A stretch of 64,000 bases of DNA from Neostapfia colusana (Eukaryota > Streptophyta > Magnoliopsida > Poales > Poaceae), in assembly GCA_030760725.1 (NCBI GenBank), contig JASWHV010000012.1, forward strand, positions 48,701,652-48,765,651. The letters run 5' to 3'. The stretch's first letter is position 1. Each line of letters begins with the position of its first letter. The translations under genes and the position numbers were made by a program. The notes beneath the pieces are model-generated. The model searched no databases and was not told the origin of the DNA. It saw only the letters and a program-made list of their open reading frames with translations. Shown here one piece after another: positions 46,645 through 58,068 of this stretch.

Positions 46645-47282
46645 GGCTGCTGACAAGTGGGACCCTCCCCTCTAATTCTTTTTCTAATTTTACATCTCTG
46701 TTTTCACTGAAAATATCCCAGCTACTCACAATTGAATGTGAGACTTAGCCTCCAAGTCATTGTTTGAATTTGATTTCCTAAATTTGAAATTGGTTTGGCT
46801 AAATTTGCTTCACATTTGAACTGAAATTCAAATTCAGTTTTGAATCAATGCAAATTTAGCTCCTGACAAGATGAAGTCCAATGGGGATGAAAATTGTGGA
46901 CTAACTCAGAAAAATGTGCTGAGTTTGAATATGAAGTCAACTTTTGAATTCAAGTGATGAAAGTTGCTGCAATTTGAATTTACATTCAAATTGGCCCCTT
47001 TTTCAAATGCCTCCAAAAGTGCCTCAAAAAGTATTGGATTTGCCTGAAATTTGGCCTGAGCCTTCCCAAGACTATTTAAGTTCTAGGGGTGAGCTCAACC
47101 TTTCATGTTCATGTGTAGAAATCCCACTTTTGGAAGTTAGGGCTTTCCCCTCTAATCACCCCTTTTGATGGTGGTTACTTGCTCTTCACAAGTGTTCATA
47201 AGATATCCACAAGATGAGCTGTGGTGTTGTGAGGTGATAAAAATGATCACTTTTGCATGTCCCCTTTTCTTGGGATTTTACA
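46645..47282 (-). repeat. Element D 3' LTR, proximal part
   Basis: Continues LTR D after element C and ends TTTTACA at 47282, next to D's PPT. It is AT-rich with repeated GAATTTGAA/TTCAAATT phrases. Total LTR length without C would be about 3.8 kb. Confidence 0.88.
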
Positions 47283-47300
47283 TCCCTCCCCCCTTAAAAG
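47283..47300 (-). other. Polypurine tract of element D
   Basis: CTTTTAAGGGGGGAGGGA on the minus strand, directly next to the LTR. Confidence 0.88.
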
Positions 47301-47317
47301 AATCTCGTCCCGAGATT
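47301..47317 (-). other. Hairpin just before the polypurine tract of element D
   Basis: AATCTCG-TCC-CGAGATT, a perfect 7-bp stem. It matches the element C hairpin although the neighbouring coding and LTR sequences differ. Confidence 0.75.
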
Positions 47318-47348
47318 ACAAAAGAAGAGACGGTGATGTAATAGAAAC

Positions 47349-50300
47349 TCACCCGTGCTGAGACGCCATGAACTCCGGGTAGTTTGAGCGAAGAAATTCC
47401 TCGCTCTCCCATGTCGCCTCTTCGGCGGTGTGGTTGCTCCAGAGTATCTTGTAGAACCACAACGTTCGGCCATGTGTGGTCTGGGCCTTCTCATCAATAA
47501 TTGCCACCGGATATTCATCATACGTTAAATCCGGTTGCAGCTCGCCGATGTCTTCGGTGGGAACAGCAGCGGTATACTTCAGACATTTTCGCAGTTGTGA
47601 AACATGGAAAACGTCGTGAACACCAGCAAGAGATGCCGGTAGTTCCAATCTATACGCCAGTGGTCCACACTTCTCGGTGATGGCATAGGGTCCAATGAAT
47701 CGGGGAGCGAGTTTCCCCTTCACGCCAAACCGGTGCACGCCTTTCATCGGAGATACTTGGAGATACACGTGTTCCCTGACGTCAAAGTGCAGCGGCCTAC
47801 GCCTCTTATCAGCGTAGCTTTTCTGCCGGGACTGAGCGGCCTTCAAGTTGGCTTGAATCATCCGAACGCGCTCTTCAGCGTCATTCACCACATCAACCCC
47901 GAATGTGACCCTTTCACCGGACTCGCACCAGTTTAATGGGGTGCGGCATTTATGACCGTAGAGAGCCTCGTAGGGTGCCATCTTGCTACTCGCTTGATAA
48001 CCGTTATTGTACGAGAATTTCACCAACAGTAGATGATCATCCCAGTTTCTACCATGGTGGATGATACACGCTCTCAACATGTCTTCTAGTACTTGGTTCA
48101 CCCTCTTTATTTGACCATTTGTCTGAGGATGATAGGCGGAGCTTCTAATCAGCTTAGTACCCAAAGCAGCGTGCAACTGCTCCCAGAAATGAGATACAAA
48201 TAGTGCCCCTCGATCTGAGACTATGGTCTTGGGTACTCCATGCAAGCATAGGATTCTTGCAATGTATAACTCCGCATATCTGTTGGCATGGAAATGTGTA
48301 TGCACGGGAATAAAGTGATCCAACTTGGTTAATCGGTCAGCGATTACCCAAATGGAATCATGCTTGTTGGAAGTCAGGGGTAATCCCACAATGAAATCCA
48401 TGGTCACATCTTCCCATTTCCATGCTGGAATTTTCAGGGGCTGCAGCAGCCCTGATTTCCTCATATGATCAGCTTTCACTCGTCTACACGTATCACACTC
48501 GGATACGTATTTAGCCACTTCCCGCTTAATCTGTGTCCACCAAAATTTTTTCTTCAAATCTTGGTACATTTTGTTGCTGCCCGGATGAATGGAGTATTTA
48601 GCCAAGTGAGCTTCATCAAGAATCTTCTTCCTCAGCTCCATATTCCGGGGTATGACTATGCGGTCATTGAACCACAGCGCCCCCTCATCATCCTTCCGGA
48701 AACATTTGATTTCCCCGTTGTCTATCCGTCTCCGGAGATGTGCCATACCCTTGTCCACTTTCTGAGCTGCAATGATCTCCTCCCTAATGGTATGGATGAG
48801 GGCAAGGTTGTAGAGCGATCCATAAGGAACCAAGTATAAACTCGGCTCTTCCTCCTCCACCAGTGTAATGGTGAGGTTGTGGACATGTGATTTTCGACTC
48901 AACGCGTCGGCAACCACATTCGCCTTGCCGGGGTGGTAATGAATCTCAATCTCATAATCTTTGATTAGTTCCAACCACCTCCTTTGCCTCATATTCAGCT
49001 CCTTTTGGGTGAAGATATACTTCAAACTCTTTTTGTCGGTGTAGAGATGTACCAAATTCCACAGGAGATAGTGCCTCCACATTTTCAACGCCAAAACCAC
49101 AGCAGCAAGCTCAAGATCATGAGTCGGATAGTGCTGCTCATGGTTCTGAAGTTGGCGTGAGCCATATGCGACCACACGTCCTTCCTGCATCAGCACGCAG
49201 CCGAGCCCGATACCGGACGCATCACAATACACGTCGAAGGGCTTCGTTGTATCCGGTTGAGCTAAGACCGGGGCTGTTGTGAGATGCTTCACTAATGCTT
49301 GGAACACTCCTTCACATGCTGAGTTCTAAACATATTTTGTTCCCTTCTTCAATAATTCTGTCATCGGCTTAGCAAGCTTGGAGAAACTTCAAATGAATCT
49401 CCGGTAATATCCCGCTAAGCCGAGGAAGCTTCTGACTTCATGGACAGAAGTAGGGACTTTCCATTTCAGCACTTGCTTAATTTATCTTGGGTCAACCGCA
49501 ATGCCTTCCGCTGAGATGATATGTCCCAAAAATGGCACTTGGCTGATCCAAAACTCACATTTGCTGAACTTGGCGTAGAGCTTGTGGTCCCGCAATTGTT
49601 GAAGAACGATTCTCAAGTGTTCGGCGTGTTCTGCTTCTGTATTGGAGTAAACCAAGATATCATCAATGAACACCACAATGAACTTGTCCAGCTCCGGCAT
49701 GAACACCGAGTTCATGAGATACATGAAATGTGCCGGAGCATTGGTGAGACCAAAAGACATGACGAGATACTCATATAAGCCATATCTCGTCAAGAAGGCC
49801 ATGTTCGGGATATCCTCCGCTCGGATTTTTATTTGATGATATCCAGAGCGAAGGTCCATCTTGGAGAACACACTTGCACCCACAAGCTGATCAAACTAGA
49901 TGTCAATCCGGGGCAGTGGGCATTTGTTCTTGATGGTGACGGCGTTGAGCGGCTGGTAATCCACACATAGCCTCAAGGTTTCATCCTTCTTCTTTACGAA
50001 CAGCGCCAAACATCCCCAAGGCGAGGAACTCGGCCTAATGAAACCTTTGCTCAATAGATCTTTGAGCTGCTCTTTCAATTCAGCTAGCTTGTCCGGAGCC
50101 ATTTTGTATGGTCTCCGTGAGATAGGGGTAGTCCCGGGTGCAAGCTCAATCTTGAACTCGACATCCCGCTCAGGTGGCATACCCGGAAGATCATCCGGAA
50201 ACACGTCGGGGTACTCCCGGACTACGGGAATGTCCTCTAACTTGAGAGCTTCAGTATTATTAATTGCTGAGACTTCCCGGACCGGATTGTCTAATATGAG

Positions 50301-51878
50301 GGACTGCAGACGGTGTAGTGGGGAGTTAAGGTGAATCGTCCGTGATAACGTTTCTAGGACAGCGCCATGGTAGCTTAGCCAGGACATCCCTAAGATTGCA
50401 TCAATCTTCTGCCCCTCAAGAATAATCATAGTGGTGGGATATATCTCCCCACCTAAGCACAGTGGTGCTTTCGGGATCATCATAGCTGCTGAAATATTTC
50501 CTCCCGGTGAGCAGATCATATAAGAGAACTCGGTGGGAAAGGCTTCTAGTTGATGCCTAACCACATATGATGCACTTATGAAGTTTTGGGTTGCACCCGA
50601 ATCAAATAATATGATGATTGCTTGATCGTTGAGAGTGAACGTTCCCGCCAGCACGTTGCCTCCCTCTGGGGCGTCCTCAGTGTCGAGGTTGCGAACGCCC
50701 CCAGTCCGCTGACCAACCTTCTTGACCGGAGGTCGGCTTCGAGTACCGCCCTGGAACTGGGCTTGCCCGCTGCTCTGCTGCCCCAGGGGACAGTCCTTCG
50801 AGAAATGGCCCGCCTGGCCACACGTAAAGCATGTGTAGCGAGGCGGTCCTCCGCTGATTGGCGGATGGAAACTCGGGGTGCGTTGTGGCGGTGGAAACGC
50901 CTGGGGTACCGTCTGCTGCTGCTGTTGCGGTCGTGGTAGTGGCATCGGCGGTCGGAACAGGGGTGACTGGAAAGAACAACCCCCGAACTGTTGAGGTCAC
51001 GCCGGTGGATGCCACTGCTGACCGGATGGTGTTCGATACACCATGCGGTACTTCTAGGGAGCTCCACCCCCACTGCTGGGTGGAGTGTTGCGCTTTCGCT
51101 GTTCAGCCGCCAATTCTCGCTGAGCGTCTTCTTGCATGATCGCGGCATTAACGAGATCGTTGAAGGTGCCACGATTGCATTGGACGAGATGCGTCTTCAT
51201 CTCAGGGTGTAACCCCCGATAGAAGTTCTCCCGCTTCTCCTCGGTGGAGACGTAATCCGACGCATATTACGCCAGATGCTTGAAGGCACGGGAGTAGTCA
51301 TGGGCACTCCTCCCGCCCTGCTTCAGCTCCAAGAACTCTTGGAACTTCCGCTTCATTATCCCGGGAGGGATATGGTAGGCGCGGAACGCCTCCCGCAATT
51401 CTTCCCACTCCACGGCATGGCCAACCAGCAGTGAGGCGACATAGTTCGCCCACCACGCACCAGCGGCACCGTGAAGCTGCTGCGCCGTGAACAGAGTCTT
51501 CTGCCGCTCCGTACATTGGAGCAGCCCGAACTTGGACTCAATTGTCCGCAGCCAGTTATCGGCCTCCAGGGGTTCTGCTGCTTCTGTGAACACCGGAGGG
51601 TGCGTACTAATGAAGTCCGAGTATGTCACATCACGGGGCTCACGAGGCCCCCTCTCTTGACGCCCCCCCGCCTGGGACGTATTCTGCACGATCGTGCGGA
51701 GCAGGTCGGTCTGCTCCTCACGACCACCCACCAGTGCCGCAATCACATCCGCTAGCGTAAGTGGAGGAGGCGATGGTGGTTGTTGCTGTGGGGTGCTGTC
51801 CTACGCAGGTGGCTGGGAGTCATCACCCCCTTGCTGGCTAGAGCCACCAATCTCATGCGTGGTCCGAGTGCGAACCAT
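47349..51878 (-). pseudogene. Element D Gag-Pol pseudogene
   Basis: A single frame from the ATG at 51878 (MVRTRTTHEIGG) to the stop at 47349. It has a Gag capsid region (51270-51740), a CCHC knuckle CFTCGQAGHFSKDC (about 50830), protease LFDSGATQNF (about 50600), RT with FIDDILVYS (about 49660), RNase H, integrase and a C-terminal tail with ATWESEEF. In-frame stops lie at 51801-51803, 51267-51269 and 49896-49898, with others between 49482 and 49310 and upstream of 50945. The third integrase catalytic acid is changed: the codon at 48105-48107 reads Lys within TNGQIKRVN, where Glu is expected. The copy is inactive. Reading frame is kept throughout, so decay is mostly substitutions. Confidence 0.93.
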
Positions 51879-52339
51879 CTGCAACCATACGACAATAAAC
51901 ATCAGTCCCACAACATATTTCATGCAGTCCAATAAAATAGGCATAAAACATAATGACAGTAAAGCATGCGATACATCTCGTATACACATAATGTAATAAC
52001 TTTGCACAAGCTACACCATTACCAGACCAAATACAAGCTAGTTAAAACCAACTTGATGGACTTCCTCTTTAGAAGTTCATCTCAACTAGGTTTGGTCACT
52101 ACGAGACGTTACATCGCTTTGTCATCACGTATACTACCCTTTTATCTTCAATACGACACAAACATGGGCTCTAGCAAAAGAAACTTGAGTAAGACATATA
52201 CTCAACTCTTTCACTAGTTGAAGATAACCACTCATAAGTATGTTCTACCCCATTGGAAGTATTTAAACCCCCTAGGGTACACAATCTCTCAAATGAGTTC
52301 AACTGTCATCCCGCTTTCAGAATGACCAGTTTCTACATA
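51879..52339 (-). other. Element D leader upstream of gag
   Basis: About 460 nt with no long frame and no ORF1 like that of A/C/F. The primer binding site is not reached before CACTA-E interrupts. Confidence 0.6.
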
Positions 52340-52715
52340 CACTACAGGAATCCCGACGAAGTGTAAAACCGTCGCAAATAATCAAATTGCGACGGCTTTA
52401 CTTATTTGCGACGGTTTCCGGCTGTCGCTTGTTTTTCGTCGCAATTAACTTTATTTGCGACAGCCACTGTCGCAAATAAACTTGTTTGCGACGGCTTGGA
52501 CCGGCCGTCGCAAACAAGAGCCCAGGCCCAGCCGATGGGCCCGACTCGACAATTTGCAACGGCCAGCCATGGCCGTCACAAGTAAGTACTTCATTTGCGA
52601 CGACCGGCGGTAGCTGTCGCAAATTACGTAGGTTAATTTGCGACAGCTGGACACTTATTTGCGATGGTACTGTATAAGAAACCGTCGCAAATAAGGTTTT
52701 TTATTTTTTTTAAAA
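52340..52715. repeat. Left terminal and subterminal repeats of CACTA-E
   Basis: Array of TTGCGACGG motifs in both orientations. The core differs from CACTA-1 (TTACGACGG) by one base, used consistently. Confidence 0.85.
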
Positions 52716-52879
52716 AAAAACTGAACATTCTGCCCGGCTCAATGGCCAAAAACACAAGGCATAGAACAATAGACATAACAGAAGCAGTAACAATAGACAT
52801 ACAACATCTCCATCGATCACAACACAAAAGTCTTACATCTCATCACAAGAATAGAAAAATAAGGAAGAGAGGCTCTCCA

Positions 52880-54175
52880 CTAGCGTCCACTTCCTCCAGA
52901 GCCGCCAACATCCTCGCCGCGTGTCAGTCCAGGCGCCGGTATAGACCGCGACGGAGTTTGAGCCTCCGTCGCCGATCCCTGCAACACATAGAAGTTGTTG
53001 GACATATTAATTTGTTTAGAACTTCGTTTTTGACTAGAATTGATTAAACAAGCTAGAATTGATCATATTGAACTTAGTTTATTTAATTTGAGTTAGATTT
53101 GCTATATGTTTGATAATGCAAGACTAAGTAAGACTACAATACCTAAGTAAGACTACAATTTGTTTGACATGAAAGTAAGACTAAATTTTATGAATTAAGA
53201 CTAAGTAAGAACTTTTTTGATTACCTGAACACCCGGAGAAACGTGCACCGGCGGTGGTAGCTCCAGTTCCGGTGGTGGAATCGGCGGTGGCAGTGGAGGA
53301 AGCTGGAGGTGCAACCCCTGGACATCGCAGCCTTGAAAGAAACTCTGTGGTTGCAAAAGTTGCAGGTTATTACATATTATTAAGAATGCGCTAAATTTAA
53401 ATTACTTTTGCTTACCGTCATCGTCTGTCGCTGCATCTCCATCTTCTGTCGCATCTGCTCCATGCAGGCTCGCTGGTAGGAGATGGTGGCCTCCATCACC
53501 GCCCTCTGCGCCTCCATCGCCGCCCTCTACGCCTCCAGGTCCGACTGAAACTGCTCGCGACTCTCCTGGACCTGACGGGCGAGAGTCTCCACCTGCGAGA
53601 CACGGCGACTCGGGCCCGCCGATGAAGACTGTGTGGAACTGCCTCTCGCAGGTCTTGCCGCCCTCGAGTCGACAACTCCGTCGAATATGGCGAGCCTATA
53701 AAAACAGAATCAGTAATATGGAATTAAAATATCTTTAATATTTTGAATTGAAAACGATAAAATAACTTATGAACTCACCTTCCGTGGGCTTTTCCACCTC
53801 CGATTGCATACACGGCTTGAGGATCGATTGGTTCATGTTCCCAATCGAAATCTGCGTCGTGTATCCTCCTAGCCTCCTCCCCGTACCTAGCCTGAAAAAC
53901 AAGAAAACCGTGTAAGTTCATCAATCCATATAGTTATATTTACTATGAATGATTTCTATACTTACCAACCGCTCGGCTGCAGCCTGACTGCACCCCTGGG
54001 GCTGAGAAGGGTCCCTATGACCTCTCTTCCATATCTCAGCAGGAGTCGGCGGAACCCCCGTCTCACGCTCCTGTCAATACATGTTAGTACGAACAATATA
54101 TTATGAATACATAAACATAAGTTAGATACACTTACCATGCGTTTAGCTAAATGCAAGTGGTCATCTTGACCGCAA
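52880..54175 (-). pseudogene. CACTA-E second gene, spliced, one in-frame stop
   Basis: Exons on the minus strand with GT...AG borders: to 54136 (ending HLHLAKRM), 53966-54070 (GVPPTPAEIWKRGHRDPSQPQG), 53779-53891 (ARYGEEARRIHDADFDWEHEP), 53416-53695 (a long helical Glu/Met/Gln-rich repeat, EAQRAVMEA-like), 53225-53344, and 52880-52978 with the stop. This resembles the C-terminal region of plant En/Spm-type accessory transposon proteins. An in-frame TAG lies at 53527-53529, where a neighbouring repeat unit has CAG. The 5' part of the gene is missing and the coding sequence joins directly to TNP2 sequence near 54170. Confidence 0.65.
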
Positions 54176-55166
54176 ACTTTAGCTTTGAATGGAAGATGGA
54201 TAATTAGATGTTGCATTGGATTGAAGAAACCCAATGGAAATTTTTTTCTATTTTACATAAAAGTACGGGTATCTCCTTCTCTAACTTATCCATCATCCCT
54301 ATCTTGATTTCTTTAGCACAAAGCTGTCTATAGAAATAGTTGAGCTCGGCTAAAACCTTCCACACTGCATCATCCAGATAGCCACGAAAGATAATAGTTA
54401 AGAGTCTTTCCATGATAATGTGATAATCATGACTCTTTAACCCAGTGAGGTTTCCTGTGTTCACATTCACGGCTCGTTTCAGGCTAGCTGCATAACCATC
54501 TGGGAATTTCAAAGTTTTCAACCATTTTATGACTTCTTTCTTTTCTTTAGATCGAAGACAGAAAGAAGCACGTGGCTTGCCACCAATTTCAGATATTTCA
54601 AGAGTTGGACGGTGACAAATGTCTGCCAAATCTAGTCTAGCTTTTATATTGTCTTTTGTTTTGCCAGACATATCCATGCATGTGCTTATGATACTTTCGC
54701 TCATGTTACGCTCCTGATGCATCACATCAAGTTGTGTATTAGAATCAACGACTTCACATACGGTAGCTCCCAAAGTCCACATATGTCAGTCCAATTGTGT
54801 TCCACGCCATAACCTACGAAATATCCAGGACGACCTTCATCTGGCACCAGTTTGTCCAACATATCAGAAAGTTCTGACCCGTTGAGACGTTTCGGTGGTC
54901 ATTTAGTGACAACAGTGTTCTTTCTAAAGACATGCCTTTGTTGCCTAAATATGTGATTCGAAGGCAACCAACGTCTGTGACAATCGAAGTAAGATATCTT
55001 GCCTCCATGAGTTAGTCGAAAGCAATCCGTGTCCGAAGCACATATTGGACACATCAAACGACCGTGAGTGCTCCATCCAGAAAACATTTCATATACCGGC
55101 AAATCATGGACGGACCACAAATAAGCAGCTCGAAGGTTAAATTTCTGCTTCTTGTAATTGACGTAC
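54176..55166 (-). pseudogene. CACTA-E TNP2-like transposase, middle part
   Basis: Minus-strand pieces match CACTA-1 TNP2: WSTHGRLMCPICASDTDCF (about 55040-55090), MHQERNMSE (about 54690-54720), KPRASFCLRSKEKKE (about 54530-54575), KSHDYHIIMERLLT (about 54400-54440), YFYRQLCAKE and the FFNPMQHLIIHLPF block (about 54190-54235). It is interrupted on the right by the copia LTR. On the left it fuses to the second gene, lacking the C-terminal third seen in CACTA-1 (MYHIERAL and following). Confidence 0.85.
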
Positions 55167-56881
55167 TGTGAGACCTATGTGTGCTGAATACATTGGCTTT
55201 GACGATAAAAGTTTTGAATACTACCAAAACACCTTTTTAACATGGTCCGACTCTAGGTCCGAGCTCCTGCAAGGTCCGACGATAGGTCCGACATAAGGTC
55301 CGACTTGCTTTGTCTAGGTATGACTTATTTTGTCTAGGTCCGACTTGTTTTTGCTAGCTCCGGTGCTAGGTCCGACTAGCTTTGTTAAGTTCCGTGCTAG
55401 GTCCGACTAAGTTTTAGTAAGCTCTGGCACTAGGTCCGACTAGCTTTGGTAAGCTCCGGTTCAAGGTCCGGTTAGCTTTGGTAAGGTTCAGAGCTTGATT
55501 GCAATGGTTCTGCTTTTAACTTGCAATGTTTCGAACTTGCTTTACTCTTATGGAAAGTTTGCTTAGTATTGTTTTACTAAGTTTTTGGTGTGTTTTGGTG
55601 GTTATGGCTGATATCATTTTGCTATGGTTTACAACATCCTTATGTGAGGTGCTCACGTAAGATGTAGTAGTTTCGGAACTAACGAGAGTCAAGTCGAGGA
55701 CTTGTGCTCGGAAGTATTAGTTGTTTATTCATGTGCAGGTGTTGCTTGAGTTCAATACATGGCTGGTGACTGGATCCATTGAACTAGTCTTAGGGAGAAG
55801 ATGAGGTTCAACAACCAAGTTCGGGAGGAATTGTGGTTGAATTGATCGGGAGGTTGCGCAGTATGTTTGAATCAAGAACAATGCATATGAAGGTATCTTG
55901 GACATCGTTGGAAGATGTTTGCACGTGTGCAAGGAGTGCATGGACGTGGCTGCATGGTTCCAAGGCGTGATGAAGAGATGTGGACGTAAAGAATTGGTCG
56001 GAAAGGTCCAACCGACTAGGTTATGGACTCAGGCTGCGGCTGAGTCGTGTTTGACTCAAATATGGAAAGTTTTGAGTTGGTTATGATAGGATTTCATGTG
56101 GGTCACGAATTTGAGTTGTTTTAGGAATGTTTGGGAAGTTACTAAGGTGTTTGGAAGTCTTAATATTGCTTCTATCTGCGTGTAGAAGAGTCTTGAGCAG
56201 TATTGGAAAGTTACAGTTTGAATCCAAGTAGGAGTAGGAGTCCTAGTTTGAATTGGGTTGGCCTTAGGGCTGGTTATATAAGAAAGGGAGGCCAAGGCTC
56301 ATGGGTACATGACTTTGGGGCTGTTCCTATTGTGTTTTGATAAACAAAATTCGTATTCTAAAGGAGCTTTTGTGCCTTGTTCGTCCGACTTGTTTCAGAC
56401 AAGTTTTTCTCGTCGAGTTTCTGTTCAGCACTACCTTGCTTCGGTGGTTTTATCATAACTCGAGTTTCACAGATCCAATTGATGTGATTCTTTTTGGGTT
56501 GTCTTCAAAACTTGATTATATATCATCTGTGAAAATTTCACGGTCATTGAATTTGTGGGTTCTGATATACATGAGTTTCTTTGCAGTATTCCAGAACTGT
56601 TTTTCTCGCGTAGGACAGATTAACCTTTGTTCGATCTTTCGATCGTAACTTGAGTTTCTCTCAACGGATTTTCATGATTCTTGTTGTGACGTCTTCGTGA
56701 CTTGATTATCTACAATCTATACTAGTTTTGTCACAGTTGAACACGTTTAGATTAGTCGCACACATGGTTTCTTTAACAGATCGGTTTTCTGCTGAGGGGT
56801 GTTTTGTTGCTTCCGCTGAAAAGTTTTTATCTACCATTCACCCCCCTTCTGGTAGCTGTACACGTGTACTTCAATCCTACA
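55167..56881 (+). repeat. Copia 5' LTR (about 1715 bp)
   Basis: Start placed at TGTGAGACC where CACTA homology ends. End at CCTACA, 2 nt before the PBS. Contains an internal repeat array at 55240-55490. Confidence 0.78.
55240..55490. repeat. Degenerate tandem repeats around AGGTCCGACTAGCTTTGGTAAG
   Basis: About 8 copies of a phrase containing AGGTCCGAC, followed by TTGCTTTGTCTAGGT or TAGCTTTGGTAAGCTCCGG. Spacing varies from 20 to 50 nt. Confidence 0.85.
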
Positions 56882-56883
56882 AT

Positions 56884-56896
56884 TGGTATCAGAGCC
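56884..56896 (+). promoter_or_regulatory. Copia primer binding site (initiator Met tRNA)
   Basis: TGGTATCAGAGCC, continuing AGG, just after the LTR. Confidence 0.93.
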
Positions 56897-56942
56897 AGGT
56901 TGCTCTAATCTTTGTGATTTGCATGTGTTTTGACTAATCATC

Positions 56943-57644
56943 ATGGAGAAATACTCCGCCAAACCTTGTGTGTTTAGTGGTATTGATTTTCAGGTTTGGA
57001 AGGCACGCATGGAAGGTTTCATCCAGGCGCAAGGCTTCACAATATGGGAAAAGGTGTACACGACTTACGATGTGCCTTCAAATGATCAAGTCACGGCTAC
57101 AAACATGAGAGATGTCGACAACAACAAAAAGGCTCGGAACTTGATCATACAAGGACTAACTCAGAGCGACTTCGACCGTGTTGCACACCTCCGATCGGCG
57201 TATGATGTGTGGAGAGCACTTTGTGACTACCACGAAGGATCCAACACGATCAAGGAGGTAAGACAGTATATGTTCAAGAAAGAATACATGCGCTTTGAGA
57301 TGCAACCCGGTGTGTCCATTGATGACCTCTTTGCTCGCTTTAATAAAATTCTCAGCAACTTGCGTAGCATCAATGTTAATTTTTCAGATGCTGAAAATGC
57401 TAGGCAATTACTAAGTGCATTATACATGTCAATTTGGGAGATGAAAGTAACATCCATACGTGAATCCACTGTCATGAGTACTCTTACATTAGATGTGCTT
57501 TATTCTAAGCTAAGAACTCATGAAATTGACATTATATCACATAAGAACCCAAATAAGACTATTGCATTTGTCTCACAATGTGATATGCCTAGCTCCGGCC
57601 AATCATCTAGCAATACACTTGCTTTGCTGTCTTCACTAACCATG
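56943..57644 (+). CDS. Copia Gag, N-terminal 234 codons, cut by element F
   Basis: The ATG at 56943 starts MEKYSAKPCVFSGIDFQVWK, followed by a capsid-type helical domain with VWRALCDYHEGS and the MRFEMQPGVSIDDLFARFN stretch typical of copia Gag in plants. The frame is open up to the insertion of LTR F at 57645. The nucleocapsid zinc knuckle and pol are not in the window. The product would form the particle shell. No stop is seen before the insertion, so the copia copy may have been intact when hit. Confidence 0.88.
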
Positions 57645-58061
57645 TGTAACACCCCAAATTTTGATTCAAAACCCTAAACCATGTTCAGAGGTGAATTTAG
57701 AAATTTTTGGACGTGTTGCATGTTTTGCAAAAATTCAAATTCAAACTGGAATTCAAATTATACTCAAAACAGAAAAGAAATGGAAAAAGAAAAAAGAGAA
57801 AACGGGAAAAAACTGGCCAGTGGGCCGAAACCCGCCAGCCGGCCCAGCTTCCCCGCGCCAGCCCGCCCCCGCGCGCGCCGCGCTGCCTCTCACCAACGGG
57901 TGGGACCCACCTGTCATCCCTAACCCCGAGCCCCCGCGACCCCGGACTTTTCTCCCGCGCGCGCGCGATCGCAACCGACCGGATTTCTGCGTCCAGCAGC
58001 CCGAATTCTGGTCCCAGAAGAATCCAACTCGATCACAACTGACTCACCGCCCTCCCCCGGC

Positions 58062-58068
58062 TATAAAA
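58062..58068 (+). promoter_or_regulatory. TATA box in element F LTR
   Basis: TATAAAA in GGCTATAAAAACC, 418 bp into the LTR, at the same place as in C. Confidence 0.72.

Larger units (their letters stand above)
30619..52339 (-). mobile_element. Element D: Ty3/gypsy chromovirus, 5' LTR outside window
   Basis: A minus-strand element with its 3' LTR in two parts (30619-33794 and 46645-47282, split by element C), PPT, gag-pol pseudogene (47349-51878) and about 460 bp of leader before CACTA-E interrupts it. It is a different family from A/C/F: the LTR begins TGTAAAATCC in its own orientation, there is no ORF1 in the visible leader, and Gag is distinct. Left flank CACGA (30614-30618). The other flank is outside the window. 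Confidence 0.88.
52340..55166 (-). mobile_element. CACTA-E: En/Spm-type transposon, left part (right end outside window)
   Basis: Left end CACTACAGGAATCC, almost the same as the inverse right end of CACTA-1. The subterminal region is filled with TTTGCGACGG and CCGTCGCAAATAA motifs. The minus strand holds parts of TNP2 and a six-exon second gene. It is interrupted at 55167 by a copia element, so the TNP2 N-terminus and the right end should lie beyond the window. Confidence 0.88.
55167..57644 (+). mobile_element. Ty1/copia element, 5' part, inserted in CACTA-E
   Basis: 5' LTR, initiator-Met PBS, and the first part of gag. Element F inserted into gag at 57644/57645, so the rest should lie beyond F, outside the window. 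Confidence 0.88.

Noticed and set aside
55898..56086. Short frame in the copia LTR
   Set aside because: Lies within the LTR, with no conserved partner.
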